A stretch of DNA of 64,000 bases. Source: Phaeodactylum tricornutum CCAP 1055/1. Taxonomy: Eukaryota; Bacillariophyta; Bacillariophyceae; Surirellales; Neidiaceae. The translations under genes were made by a program, and so were the position numbers. The DNA lies in the NCBI RefSeq assembly GCF_000150955.2, contig NC_011679.1, positions 868,001-932,000 on the forward strand. The letters run 5' to 3'. This document shows positions 1 through 10,862 of this stretch, in pieces. Below the pieces are notes generated by a model. That model searched no databases. It was not told the DNA's origin and worked only from the letters and a program-made list of their open reading frames with translations. Position 1 is the first letter of the stretch. Every line of letters begins with the position of its first letter.

Positions 1-116
1 CAGTCGTCATCCCTCTGGCATCAAACACGACTAAAACCCGGTTCTTTCCTCGAATTCTACTGCTCCACGTAGGATATGCCCTAATTGTCAATCTCCTGTA
101 AAAAACAAGAGACAAA

Positions 117-272
117 ACGCTGAAGGGGATGGGAAAAGGTGAAAAACTCGCTAAAGGGGACAGAACGTGTTCTCTCTAAGTAGCTTCATTTGGCGCCAGT
201 ATATCGTTATATATTTAAACTATTTAAACTAAATGCCAAAATATTTGTCACGGATGCCAACCGTTGCCGAAA
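117..272 (+). repeat. Left terminal inverted repeat of the 1.5-kb element
   Basis: Starts near ACGCTGAAGGGGATGGG and ends near CCGTTGCCGAA. It pairs with 1490-1645 on the opposite strand along its whole length, with a few mismatches in an AT-rich stretch around 200-230. Confidence 0.85.
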
Positions 273-350
273 GCTGGCCAGCAAGGTATCACTGTCAACA
301 CCACTCCCTCCTCTCATTGAAATTTACGGTCCAAACATTGCAAACTGAGC

Positions 351-1320
351 ATGAGGATAGCCGTCAAAGATATCCTTCCTTCCTTCAAAGCTCTCCAAGC
401 TGCATGGTTCAGCCACAAACACGTGCTCAATAAAAGGTACAGAACTTTGGAGGCAACCACTGGAACGGACTCGACCCCGCGTCACAATGACGATGATAAA
501 GAAAAGCAGCGTGGATCGGTAGTCCTCGCCACAGCGGAACCGTGGGAACAACATTCCGTCACCGAAAAAACTCTACGCCGGACTCGCCTTAAGCGCTGTA
601 TTTACGCCCTCGTCGTCTTGCTGGGAATCGTGGGGCTCGTACTGGGCGTAACCTTGGGGATTACCAACCGCACGAACAGTCGCACCGACAGCCAAACGAC
701 TGCAATAACGGCGAACGACGGTACAACTACCGGGACGCCAACGGCAATTGTGACAGTTTGAATGGCGACACCGACAATGCACTCTCTGTGTCACAAACGT
801 CCCACGTCGTAGCTTGGCCGGTAGCCACTTCCTGTCTGGATGAACCATCTCGGCCACTCGTACTGGTTTCTTGTGGCGCCACGGAAACGGTACGTATTCG
901 CACCGTCCAAAACGCTAACCGCACCCTCACGAGCGATCGCACCAACGTAGCCACGTGCGTCCCCAATCAGCTCGCCAATTTCGCAAGGTAGGCGGTTGCC
1001 TTTTGGGACTGTACCGGCACCGTGCCGGGGTCCGTCGGCCCCGTCCAAGCGGTGTTGTCCCCGTCGCTCCCTGCCGACACCGCCAATAACGTTGCGGACG
1101 AGCCCCGACCAGTACTGTGAAGGGATGCTGACGGAAATTCTGGATCCCATCATAGGCCTCATTCCTGCTAATCCAGCCACCTGAAAAGTCCGTTGGCGGG
1201 CAACTGTCCCTTCGTTCGATGGTTGAATCGATGATATCATCTTTGCCGAACGCACCGAAATTCTCGCCGCTGATTTACAACCCAAACTAACCAAGGGGCA
1301 GGTCGTCGACCAGCCAAATT
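351..1320 (+). pseudogene. Captured, decayed gene fragment inside the TIR element
   Basis: An open frame at 351-761 encodes 136 residues: a hydrophilic N-terminal part, a basic RLKR stretch, one hydrophobic segment (ALVVLLGIVGLVLGVTLGI) and then a Thr/Asn-rich tail. This is the layout of a single-pass membrane protein cut off just after the membrane span. Coding-looking sequence continues in another frame at about 758-991, with Cys residues and N-x-T sequons as expected for an extracellular domain, and is then broken by stops. I do not recognise the family. That it was picked up from a host gene is inferred from its position between TIRs. It could instead be an element-specific gene. Confidence 0.45.
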
Positions 1321-1489
1321 GTCAATTATCAAGGCCTTCTATTGCGTTTTGAGAGAGGCCAAACAAAATCAAACTACTCCTTGTCGTGGAGCCATTGCTA
1401 GAATATACTGTACAGACTTGTTTCCTTGACAGTGGGAGATGGGTTGCCCTGAGATCTCTCATCGAAAGCGCTGCGATATACCTATACAT

Positions 1490-1645
1490 TTTCGGCAACG
1501 GTTGGCATCCGTGACAAATATTTTGGCATTTAGTTTAAATATTTTGAATATATAACAACATACTGGCGCCAAATGAAGCTACTTAGAGAGAACACTTTCT
1601 GTCCCCTTTAGCGAGTTTTTCACCTTTTCCCATCCCCTTCAGCGT
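1490..1645 (-). repeat. Right terminal inverted repeat of the 1.5-kb element
   Basis: Reverse complement of 117-272. It ends in CCATCCCCTTCAGCGT, the mirror of the left end. Confidence 0.85.
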
Positions 1646-2028
1646 AAAACAACGAATCAAAGAAGAACCACGCACGATTCAAGTAAAAATCAAATTGACT
1701 TTTACCGTTAGAGCTAATATCAATCGAAGGCAAGGGGCGCTTCAATTAAATCGCCGACTATGAAAACGCAAAAGGATAAAATCCGCGACTGTTTGGACGA
1801 TAGGTCGTGAAACGTCCACCTATCGACTCTGTCGCAAAAGCAGTCATACACCAGTGTGACTCAACCGAACTATTTGCGCGCTCCGGTCTCCTTTATCTAC
1901 TTCTTTAGCTAGCTAGTAGCATTCCCTAACGAACAGCCCAGAAAAAAAAAACGTCGAACATTAGTACAAATTCCAGTTACTGGCACTTCAACATACCAGC
2001 TCGAAGAGTTTGCACTTGAGCTTCTTTC
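1646..2028. other. Intergenic region upstream of Z-ISO
   Basis: No gene seen. The last 150 bp contain an A-run and a GCTAGCTAGTAGC stretch, and probably hold the promoter and 5' UTR of the gene at 2029. Confidence 0.4.
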
Positions 2029-3192
2029 ATGGTAGCACCGATATTCCACAGTGCTAGAGTGCGACGCCTGTCGGTACTGGGCTTGACATTGGGGATAGTT
2101 TTCGCTTCTCTGTCAACTGCAAGCGCATTTTCAGCGACTAGTCGCCAACTCTACCATAGCGCACAGTCAAGCTTCTTTCGAAATCGGCATTCACAGAGGC
2201 TTTGCGCAACTCGAAAACCTACTTTAAGGCGGAGTATTCGAAGCCCTATGCAACGGTCGTCTTTAAGACGAACCGTTGTGCAGTTACCGATGATGACAAT
2301 CAATTCATTCTCGGAACCGGACCGAGCTCTCGCCTTTTGGATCATTGCCTTTGCTTCTTCGCACATTGGGATGTCGGCTACTCGCAATCGACTCATTATT
2401 CTAGCAGGTGAATTTGCTGACAGGTTCGGACTGGTTGGTACTGCAGGCTGGAAGTTGCCATCATTCTGGCCTGGAGACAAAGTGGCGGGCCAACAAATAT
2501 GGCCCGACACGGAAACGACTGGTAGGCAAATATATCGAATTGGCTACACATCCTTGTCATCTATTACGCTCGGCAACGCTTTGGCTTTCTATCTGCAATC
2601 GTCGTCGGCAACGACAGAACCGTTGGGGCCGTCCTTGTGGTTCGCGGTGGCCGTTGTAGCCAACACGGCTTCCCTGTCTTCGTTGGCCAACGCCTCCCCG
2701 CTCGGACTCATGCCGGGCTTTCAAGCTTCCAGTACAGTCAGCAGCGTCTCGGAGCTTCGATTGGAACGCAACGATACCTTGAAGTTCAAAGTGCAAGGCT
2801 TGACAAGGATCACGCGGCATCCGTTAATTTTACCAGTAGTGCCCTGGGGCGTTGCCAACGCGTTCTTACTTGGTGGAAGACCTTGCGACTGGCTGTTGTT
2901 TGGCGGATTATCATTGTACGCAGTGGCGGGATGCACGGCGCAAGATTTGCGCATTTCTCGCCAGGAAGGATCTGTTGGGACAGTTTTTCAGGCCAATACC
3001 GTAGATCAAGAGCCGCTACAATCGTTTTTCGAAGCCACTTCATTTGTCCCTTTTTTGGCCATATTCGATGGCCGACAAAATCTGGCTGACACCGTACGAG
3101 AAACGCCGTGGTTGGCGGTTGCGATCTCCAGTGTTCTTGGTTTTGTCATTGAGGAAAATATGGTTGCGTTTCTGCAGAGCTATTCTTACTGA
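2029..3192 (+). CDS. Z-ISO: 15-cis-zeta-carotene isomerase-like protein (NnrU/Z-ISO family), plastid-targeted
   Basis: 387 residues, single exon. The first 35 residues form a signal peptide ending in ASAF (31-34), the diatom bipartite plastid presequence motif, followed by a basic transit-like stretch to about residue 90. The rest is a multi-span membrane domain of the NnrU/Z-ISO family. His112 in the SHIGMS motif and His264 in ITRHP sit where plant Z-ISO has its two haem-ligand histidines. The C-terminal FVPFLAIFDGRQN matches the plant VIPFAAIFEGRQ signature. Known role of the family: haem-dependent isomerisation of the 15-cis bond of 9,15,9'-tri-cis-zeta-carotene between phytoene desaturase and zeta-carotene desaturase. 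Activity here is inferred. The start is the ATG giving a complete signal peptide. No neighbour shares the pathway. Confidence 0.85.
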   Translation: MVAPIFHSARVRRLSVLGLTLGIVFASLSTASAFSATSRQLYHSAQSSFFRNRHSQRLCATRKPTLRRSIRSPMQRSSLRRTVVQLPMMTINSFSEPDRALAFWIIAFASSHIGMSATRNRLIILAGEFADRFGLVGTAGWKLPSFWPGDKVAGQQIWPDTETTGRQIYRIGYTSLSSITLGNALAFYLQSSSATTEPLGPSLWFAVAVVANTASLSSLANASPLGLMPGFQASSTVSSVSELRLERNDTLKFKVQGLTRITRHPLILPVVPWGVANAFLLGGRPCDWLLFGGLSLYAVAGCTAQDLRISRQEGSVGTVFQANTVDQEPLQSFFEATSFVPFLAIFDGRQNLADTVRETPWLAVAISSVLGFVIEENMVAFLQSYSY

Positions 3193-3601
3193 GACACATG
3201 GTGACTGTTGTTCACTGACAAGCAATCAGAAAACAAGTGTGGACGGGGGAAGCATAGGCAGTATGCCCAAGTCTAGATCGTCCCTTATCTAGAGCGGACC
3301 GACTCGTCCTGAAAGAAACGCATGGAGAGAAATAATATCAGAGAGCCGACCATAAAACATTTACGACGCCTTAGTATTCAAAGTTTAAAATACAAACGGT
3401 GTAGCACAACTAGAAACGATGCATCGCTCCAGCCAATTCGAGAAGACGAAACACAAATTCAGCTGTCTCAACCGCATTCCAAAGACATCGAAGTACAAGA
3501 GTAGCGGGGACAAGAAAACGCTTGATCGATTGCAGTCTTCCAGGACACGCCAGACAAGTGACGGATAGGCTATTGCCGTGACTGAAAGAACTTGGTCGAG
3601 C
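3193..3601. other. Intergenic region between Z-ISO and the POT1-like gene
   Basis: About 400 bp with no supportable gene. A short frame at 3322-3504 shows no conserved character. It probably holds the 3' end of Z-ISO and the promoter of the next gene. Confidence 0.4.
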
Positions 3602-6600
3602 ATGAGCGATTTTGGCAATTTTTTCCGTGATTACACCGCGCCGGGCCAAAATCCAACGGCGTATGAGAATTGTGACGATCCAGCGCCAGATGGCTCGCAT
3701 TCGCGCTTCAAGTCGGCGTACACACACTGGAAGGAAACACGAAATTCTTACATAGAAGAGTTTATGCTACATCGTTTGATGGATGGCGACGGCCTGGATG
3801 GCAATGATGAGGAAATTTGTGAACCAAAGCTCGTAGAAGCGTCCCAGCAGACGAATGCAGAAGATGAGGAAGAAGATCAGCTCGAAACCCAGGATGCCGA
3901 TCTTTTGATCGCTCCCACTCAAGACGTGGTACGAAAGAAGCAGATCGTGCCGATGCCGCAGCCGCACTTTCCCAACATTGCCGATACAACGCAGGATATT
4001 TTGTACTTCAGGGATTTGGATTTGTGGACACGGACAGCTTCGTTCGATTTGCTTCACGTCACCAAAGTTTGGCGCACACGGGAAACCCGCCGCTTCGCTG
4101 TTAAATACCAACCCTCTAGTAAGTCGAGCACCATCACGTTCGGAAGCTCCGCGACATGCTCTTTGCCACGCATCGTGTTGGAAGCCTGCGTTGAAGACGG
4201 TCCACTCTCGACCTGCTATAGTCGCGTTTGGAGTGCTGAAGTCACTCAGCTAAACGGACCACCGCTGGGTGGTCTCCGAGACCGGGCCACCCATGTCTTT
4301 GGGGAATCGCAGGTTGAATGTCGACGTATGCGAATCTTTTGTTACAATGGATGGGCCCAAGCAATGGAAAGCATTGTTGCAAGGAAAACAATAGCGACGG
4401 CAAAAGACGATCTTTGGGTGCAAATCCTCAACGTTCCAGCTCGGTGCGTCTTTCCGCTTCCCCCATCGGACTGGTACGATGCCCACGATGCGTCTCCGTA
4501 CTGTTTGTGTATCGGCGATGCCTCAACAATGCGCATACAGCCAGGCGAAGGAGAGGACGACGACAACGCGGTCTCGGCTCGATTCGACGACGATTTGTTG
4601 CGCATGGCAGTGGGTTGGTTAGATAGGAATGGACAAACTCAAGCGTTTCGTGTGTCCGTTAATGCACACGGCAATATAATTGAGCAAAGGGACGACGTTA
4701 CCAACGAGTTGCAGCACGCCTATCTCCGTTGGCAGGAATTGCTGGTTGTGCTCGAGGTTCCACCAGTCCCTGCCGACAAGAGGGAAGGAGCAGCTATTCC
4801 TACCAACAAAACACATTCGCAGGGTCCATCCGACCAAGACGACAGCGAAGTCGGTACAACCATAAATGGAAGTCATCCGCCCCAGCGAAGCTTCTTATCA
4901 ACAACTGGTGATGCGAATCTCTCGAGTTCGCAGGGAATCAGAACGACAGGAAAGAATCCGGCAGTATGCCAAGCAGCAGCACGAAGAGAAGCTTCTGCCA
5001 CACCGAAGAAGCACACAACAGCGGACGCGCAGCCTGTCCCGCCGTTGCCCCGGAAAAAGACTAAGGAAACGATCGAGTATCACCAACTGGTAAGCCTGAT
5101 CTTCATGGATCAAACAAAATCCGAAAATCTGATTTGTGTGAAGAGTCATCTTACACATCGCACCCTTTTCTGCAGAATAATTTGCGTAACGTTTACGAGA
5201 GTCACCGTACTTTGGCCATACAACCCGGCGGTTCTTTAGGACCTTGTCTCGTCAACGTGTATGGAGTTGTTCTGGGCTTTGGATCCCCAGCGCAAACAAA
5301 AACGGGCGATTGGATGGTGGGCATTGCCTTAGTTGACGAAACCTTACCCCTGGCCGAACCGGATCCAGCAACAAAGCTAGTTGAATTTGTTCACACTGTC
5401 AACTTGAATATTTTTGCCAAGCACAGGGAGGACTTGCCAGATCTACGATGTGCTGGTGACGTATTGCGAGCTCATAGGGTAAAGTTACAGGAATGGAACG
5501 ATGAAATGCAGCTTTTGGGGTTAAGGGCGAGCTCATACGTAACATTTCGAAGCAATAGTGTGAATATTCCTGGGGATGAAAGTGACTACGTTATAATTCC
5601 TACTGCCAAAAATGTGTTTACAAATACGGCGGAAGACAAATGCGTGTTTGTAAAGCACTGGAAATGGGCACGTAATCGTCTCTATTCCTACGCAACGATG
5701 AAGGAATCACAAAGTTTTAAACTTTGTGATATGGGACGACAGGGTTACAATCAAATGGACTTGTACATGGACGGAAATACCCGGGGGGACTTGACTGTAA
5801 TTGTTACCGCTGTTATCCCATATCCACCCGAAGTCGCTTCCTCGTCGACCCCAAAAGGATTCCTTCGCGTCTGGGATGGGACAGGTTTGCCAGAGTCAGA
5901 CCCCCTTCCCGTGAGCTCACAAGCAGCGAAGGATGCAGTGAGCAATGGCGATCCCCCAGTTGAAGTGGTAACCAAACTTGCCAAGTTGACCGAAAAATTG
6001 AGGCACGTTCGACAAAATAGTGATCTAGAGACTCCGAAAGCGACCGCCGGTCGTGTTGCAAACGTTGTCATCTGGGAGAAATCGCACTGGAAATTGGTAG
6101 ACAATGCTGTTGGTGTTGGTTCTTGTATTCGGCTCCGTAATGTCCTAGAGGAACGAATGCCGAATGATGGTCTACGGTGCTTGATGGTTCAGTCGAAGTC
6201 CTACCTTACGCCTCTTCCCGACATGACTTACGAAGTGATTCGACTAATTGAAGAGCACAGCGATCGCCTCCTTCGAAATGAACCATTGAATTCAAAAAGT
6301 AGCATTCTTCCGCTTGAGCCATCCAAAAATGATGATGACACCGAATTCCGTGAAAGTACAATGGAGCCACACATTGAAGTTGCCGTGAACCCGATGCGGT
6401 CGTCAAGATCACCACCACCAGCTGCTCTGGAAAACAATGTGACGGACCTTGCTTCGCTTCTGAAGTCTCCCATTGCCACAACAGTCAGCTGCGCTGTTGC
6501 AATCGTTGGCACGTTCCCTTCAATAGAGACGATTAGTACTGCTGGTGTACAACTAGTTGTTTCGGAGGGAGTTGACGGAAGGAAACTGTATCGGCTTGGT

Positions 6601-6831
6601 GTTCGCCTTGGAGATCAATCGACGCAGCTTAGCGCAATTGTATCTGAGAAAAGCGAAGTCGGCGATGCGCTGCTTGGTATGTCGCCTCAGATTGTCCTCC
6701 TTCACCACTCTCACGCTCTCCGGAATCTGCAATCGGTCTTAAACGACACATCGTTGTGGCATGCACAACTACGAACGGTTGCGTTTGAGGGCGCAAAGTA
6801 CTTCTTGCTCGAAGCACTTTCAAAACTTTGA
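3602..6831 (+). CDS. POT1: POT1-like telomere single-strand DNA-binding protein, two exons
   Basis: Proposed join 3602-5089 and 5176-6831, giving 1,047 residues. The 86-bp intron starts GTAAGC and ends TTTTCTGCAG, and is phase 0 on both sides. Exon 2 has no usable ATG before its conserved domain, so splicing from exon 1 is needed. Residues about 513-666 match the first POT1 OB fold: VYGVV, an aspartate in LVDET, then GDVLRAHRVKLQ, ending in a Trp-rich helix. Further on, FLRVWDGTG and VANVVIWEKSHWK fit the second OB fold (POT1PC). Family role: binding the 3' telomeric G-strand, capping ends and regulating telomerase. The ~500-residue acidic N-terminal part (to residue 496) is unlike animal POT1, which begins directly with OB1, and I do not recognise it. 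The longer frame from 3578 opens with GTG; the ATG at 3602 is preferred. Confidence 0.8.
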
Positions 6832-6945
6832 ACGTCATGGAAATCAGACATTTTCACTGCTCCGATCATTTCTAGGAAGAGTGTAAAGCAGTTTACTGGT
6901 TTATTACAAAATTGAAGACCATGCTTGAATAACGTCCATCTCGCG

Positions 6946-8709
6946 CTAAAGCAGACTCATGTCACAACCGCACCTTCGGATCGCCAGCTCTAAGTGTAGC
7001 ACAAAGGCAGAGTTCATGTGCGTTGAATCTGCGTTATAAACTTGGTTTAAGACGTATTCTTCGTTGTCTCCGAGACGTACATCATCGGCGTAGTCCAGAA
7101 AAAAGACACCTGCACGAGGCAATAGCGCTTGTAGCGTTTTGTTCCACACTTGAATGGTCTCTCGTCGCGAAGCCTGTCCCGTAGCACGCCCAGTGGATCG
7201 AACCATTTGAGGGGCCACCGGTAAGACCAATAACTGTTCTAGTCCGTGTCGTGTACGCAAGTCGACCAACCCCTGTACGTAGGCAGACACAGTCCGAGTT
7301 ACATCCTCAACACACGACTGTCTGTAGCCTTCCAAAGCCGGGCCACCCAGTCCTTCACGACAGTCTATCTCTCCCGCCGAAACCAGTATCGTCTTTTCTG
7401 AACGAGGAAACCGTTGTAGCAAAACATCCAAATTCGCACGAGTAAAAAAGCGTACGTTCGATTGAACATGCCATGCTTTTAACCCGGTCACAACCAAGGG
7501 GACTACCAATCGTGGCTGATTTGGTGCAATCCACAGTGTCTGCCACGCCAGGGAAAGAACGTGTGAATCCCCAGCAATGTACAATGGACGGTGATGATTG
7601 GCTGGGTTCGGCGCAAAATAAAAATGAGATTGAGCTTCGGAGATTGGCGTTTCCGCGGCAGTAGCAATGGTTCGTAGCCGAGAAGTAAACATATGGATTT
7701 GTCTTTGTCTACGGTGTCTTTCCGTGTTACTCGGAAGACAAAGGGAGGAGTCGTAATCGTTGCGTTGGTCCAATCCAAATAGCAGATCCCAAATGGGTAT
7801 GTGATAAAACGGTAGTATTGCACGTCGGTGCGGTTTGATGCGCTCCCCTAGCACCAACGCTCGCAAAAACACTTGATAGGCCCAGTGAGACTTGTACGCT
7901 GCACAGAAAGTAGTGTTGTCCCGCAAAGGCAAATGAATGACTGCATAAAGTGCGAGACTTGGACATACCGAATAAAGGAGCTTGGTCCAAAGGAGTTGTA
8001 GAGTAGTAGGGAGAGGACGATACGACCTTGATTTCTCATCGACAACGGTATCGCAAGAATCTGTCCAAAACGCAAAGATTTGCGGCAGGGTAATCATTTC
8101 GGGAAGCTCTTGTTGCTTGGCTTGCTTCGCCAGTATGCCGTGAGCTGTAAGAGCAATAGTGTTATTGTCAATGCGCTGTTGCTGCTCTTCCAAGAAATCT
8201 TTTAGATCTACCAAGAATAAATCCAGGGCAGTTTTTTTCCACTGAATGATCGTGTAACTTGCGTATCCACACTGCGTATCTCCACATCCACAGTGAGATG
8301 ACAGACCCGCTTCGTGTTGCGACAGCCAGGTTTGACGGTCTTTGCCGTTCCAGCCGTTGCGGTCTATGGCGGCACCCTGACGATCCACTGTGGTTTCCGA
8401 AAAAGAGCCGCGGTACGCAGCGATTGCCAAAATTCCAAGTTCTGGATAGCCGGCCAATTCCGCCATTTGCGCATAATCTCCGACTCGGTTGGGTAGCTCC
8501 GTATCGAGCTCTCCCTCGCGACGAGCGTGGGTGCAACCAAGCAACGCTTGAGCGTAATGAAACAGGGCCCGACGATTCCAACCCACATCTCGCAAGGTTT
8601 GTCCGAGCAAAACATGATTCTGTGCATCCAGGGCATTCTTATAGTCGTTCCAGAGACCGTCGGTTCCGTGTCGAGCCCTCCGGTCACGGCGATCCTCGGC
8701 GTAATTCAT
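6946..8709 (-). CDS. SGNH/GDSL-type hydrolase-like protein
   Basis: 587 residues. The N-terminal 370 residues are helical and unrecognised, with a short Cys-rich patch (CGCGDTQCG, about 140-147). The C-terminal domain has the SGNH layout: GDSH at 380-383 with the presumed nucleophile Ser382, SAGEIDC at 444-450 in the block III position (Glu where Asn/Asp is common), and DSTH at 561-564 with Asp561 and His564. Such domains hydrolyse esters or remove acyl groups, often from glycans. The substrate here is unknown. No signal peptide is seen. The gene is divergent from the aminotransferase at 9156 and shares a ~450-bp promoter region with it. It converges on the POT1-like gene, with 114 bp between stops. 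Confidence 0.7.
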   Translation of the reverse strand: MNYAEDRRDRRARHGTDGLWNDYKNALDAQNHVLLGQTLRDVGWNRRALFHYAQALLGCTHARREGELDTELPNRVGDYAQMAELAGYPELGILAIAAYRGSFSETTVDRQGAAIDRNGWNGKDRQTWLSQHEAGLSSHCGCGDTQCGYASYTIIQWKKTALDLFLVDLKDFLEEQQQRIDNNTIALTAHGILAKQAKQQELPEMITLPQIFAFWTDSCDTVVDEKSRSYRPLPTTLQLLWTKLLYSVCPSLALYAVIHLPLRDNTTFCAAYKSHWAYQVFLRALVLGERIKPHRRAILPFYHIPIWDLLFGLDQRNDYDSSLCLPSNTERHRRQRQIHMFTSRLRTIATAAETPISEAQSHFYFAPNPANHHRPLYIAGDSHVLSLAWQTLWIAPNQPRLVVPLVVTGLKAWHVQSNVRFFTRANLDVLLQRFPRSEKTILVSAGEIDCREGLGGPALEGYRQSCVEDVTRTVSAYVQGLVDLRTRHGLEQLLVLPVAPQMVRSTGRATGQASRRETIQVWNKTLQALLPRAGVFFLDYADDVRLGDNEEYVLNQVYNADSTHMNSAFVLHLELAIRRCGCDMSLL

Positions 8710-9155
8710 GGTGATGCCGAAAGAGATGCCCCGACGAGCCAGAGCGCTTTTGGTTGGACGTGAGAGGGCGGTGGACCGGTATGGTCGTCACGAACCAAAA
8801 TCTAACTCGGTCATTCGTTCCCTCCACTGGCAGTACTGGAACACACAACCCGAGACTGCTCTTGAAAGGTCCTGACCAAACATCCCATGGACGTTGGATC
8901 GGCGGAATGAAAACCGATTTTTGTTGGGGGGGGGGAATATTTGGGTTTGGAAAAAATGGGAATCTCCTGCCGCGGTCTGTACGGCGTCTCTGGTGCAGAA
9001 AACGGCAAGTTTCAAATTACATCACTCTGTCAATCAATACCTCTATTACAGTTCGACAATCCAATCGACTGTGATCTACCTAGAGCTTTGGTCAGGGCGA
9101 ACAAGGCTCTGTCTGACCAACAAGTGAATAGGCTCATTTGACTCTATATGGTGGA
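8710..9155. promoter_or_regulatory. Shared promoter region of divergent genes
   Basis: 446 bp between the start codons of the SGNH-like gene (minus) and the aminotransferase (plus). It contains a G10 run at 8926-8935 and several ACTGT/ACAGT words. No other gene is visible. Promoter function is inferred from the head-to-head layout. Confidence 0.45.
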
Positions 9156-10448
9156 ATGGTGTCTTACGATTTCGCTCGAGGCCATCCCAACGCGGCGTTG
9201 GTTCCGCTCGAGCCCGTAAAAGCCCTCTTGACGAGCATCGGTCGGGACGAACGTGACCAGGACGCGTTGGCGGACGATCAACTGCGTCGTGCACTCAACT
9301 ACGGACGAGAGGAAGGGGAGATAAAAGTCGTGGAGGCACTCGTCGACTTTTTGTCCCGCCAGTGTCAACACGACGAGACTCCGAGTCGCGCGACGCTGCT
9401 GCCGTTGATGGCGAGTCGCAATTATTTCGTCACCGGCGGGGTCAGCCACGGCCTGGAACTCATTGCCGCCGTTACCACGCAGCCGGGGGATGTGGTATGG
9501 ACGGAACGACCGACGTACTATCTGGTGGCTGGTATATTCCACAGTCACGGGTTGTCCGTAGAAAACGTGCCAACGCATGATTTGCGTGTGGATGTCGATC
9601 GCATGGAGCGGGAACTGGCCTACGGCACCCGCAGTCCACCCCGATTACTCTACTTAATTCCGACGCATCAGAATCCAACCGGACAAACGCTCACTTTGAA
9701 GCAACGGCAAAAACTGGTCACGTTAGCGCATCACTATAAATTTCTGATTGTGGCCGACGAAGTGTATCACTTGTTAGATTGGCGCAACCCAGAAACGGAT
9801 CTGCCGAGACCCTGCCGCATGGCAGTGCTACATCCGGAAGCTTTCCCTGACACCAAAGGACAGGATAGTGACTGTTTGCCACAAACAATCTATGGATGTT
9901 GCTCCGTCTCTTCATTCACAAAAATATACGCACCGGGTGTACGATGCGGATGGATCGAAGCAGACGAGAATTTAATACATGCGGTACGACGGTACGGATA
10001 CGTCCGTAGTCAAGGCGGTATCCAGCCTCTAGTGGGAGAAATAATGCGGCGTGCCTTGATCACTCTTCAAGTCGATCAGGTCTTGCAATGCCTGTGCGAT
10101 GCGTACCAGACGCGATCTCGATCTCTGTGCGACATTTTGTCGACACCGCTGACTACTCCGTCCGACAACAAGATCGAGTTCCCCTACGGGAGACCGCTGG
10201 GTGGCTACTTTTTATGGATCCGTCTCCCGTGTCTCGCACAACCTTTTTTGAAATACTGCGCACCGGATCTCCAGTTTATGCTGGGGACCTTGTGCGATGC
10301 CGCTGATCAAAAGATTGGGTCGCCGCACCGGGACGAGCTCAAGTTTTGCGCGAGACTGTGTTTTGCCGACATGGACACGGTTAAGTTGCGTGCGGGAGCC
10401 GAGTTGCTCGTTGCTAAACTACAGACGTATTTGGCAATCTCTATATAA
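9156..10448 (+). CDS. PLP-dependent aminotransferase, class I/II (fold type I)
   Basis: 430 residues counted from ATG 9156; the frame is open a little further up but only from TTG. Family landmarks are in order: FARGHPN near the N-terminus, GGVSHGLE (phosphate-binding turn), the NPTGQ motif with Asn173, ADEVY with Asp201 and Tyr204, and SSFTKIYAPGVRCGW, where Lys256 is the predicted Schiff-base lysine. The spacing resembles the 2-aminoadipate/aromatic aminotransferase (PLP-dependent regulator-like) branch more than the aspartate aminotransferases. It should transfer an amino group between an amino acid and a 2-oxo acid; the substrate cannot be read from sequence. No targeting peptide is evident, so a cytosolic location is likely. 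Confidence 0.8.
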   Translation: MVSYDFARGHPNAALVPLEPVKALLTSIGRDERDQDALADDQLRRALNYGREEGEIKVVEALVDFLSRQCQHDETPSRATLLPLMASRNYFVTGGVSHGLELIAAVTTQPGDVVWTERPTYYLVAGIFHSHGLSVENVPTHDLRVDVDRMERELAYGTRSPPRLLYLIPTHQNPTGQTLTLKQRQKLVTLAHHYKFLIVADEVYHLLDWRNPETDLPRPCRMAVLHPEAFPDTKGQDSDCLPQTIYGCCSVSSFTKIYAPGVRCGWIEADENLIHAVRRYGYVRSQGGIQPLVGEIMRRALITLQVDQVLQCLCDAYQTRSRSLCDILSTPLTTPSDNKIEFPYGRPLGGYFLWIRLPCLAQPFLKYCAPDLQFMLGTLCDAADQKIGSPHRDELKFCARLCFADMDTVKLRAGAELLVAKLQTYLAISI

Positions 10449-10862
10449 AGCTAGGATTGTTTGGTTCCTTGACAAGCTCTTTTTGTGTTTTGCAGCCTGC
10501 ACCCAAAATCCATGGAATTGTGGAAACGAAATGCAAACCTATGGAGACTTCATCAACCTTACAGTGGACAGTATAGTGAAAGGATACCCGCACAAGAGTG
10601 GTCTCTGTTCAACGAAATGCACTATTGTAACGGTAATGATAGTCAACAGGTTTCTAATTTCTTTAAAATTTAAATATTCTATTTTGCAAGTGTATGTTCG
10701 TGTGTCTCCTACCATACCATACGTGAAAGTTGAAAAGTAATAGCGTGAGAGACAAAATGCGTGAGGAAACGTTTTGTTCTTTCTATTCGGCAAACATCTA
10801 TGATCAGTACATCAACGAAAGTGGAGACCTGGCTAATACCCGAGCTTTCCAGCTTCTATTTA
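10449..10862. other. Intergenic region before gamma-glutamyl hydrolase
   Basis: No independent gene seen. The frame of the next gene is open from 10761 (GTG) with an in-frame ATG at 10800. This region may therefore hold the 5' UTR or extra N-terminal residues. Confidence 0.4.

Larger units (their letters stand above)
117..1645. mobile_element. Non-autonomous TIR DNA transposon carrying a host-like gene piece
   Basis: About 156 bp at the left end (117-272) reappears as a reverse complement at the right end (1490-1645) with only a handful of mismatches, so the 1.53-kb segment has the form of a DNA transposon with long terminal inverted repeats. The interior has no transposase. It holds a decayed reading frame with one transmembrane segment and further coding-looking pieces in other frames, as in Pack-MULE-type elements that carry captured gene fragments. 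Long TIRs favour the Mutator superfamily (inference). Its ends do not resemble the 34-bp ends of the MULE at 47230-53402, so that element is not its obvious partner. An exact target-site duplication is not clear; AAAAC occurs next to both ends. Confidence 0.8.

Noticed and set aside
114-1650. AAAAC on both sides of the 1.5-kb TIR element as a target-site duplication
   Set aside because: The two occurrences are offset by two bases relative to the inverted repeat ends and the word is too simple.
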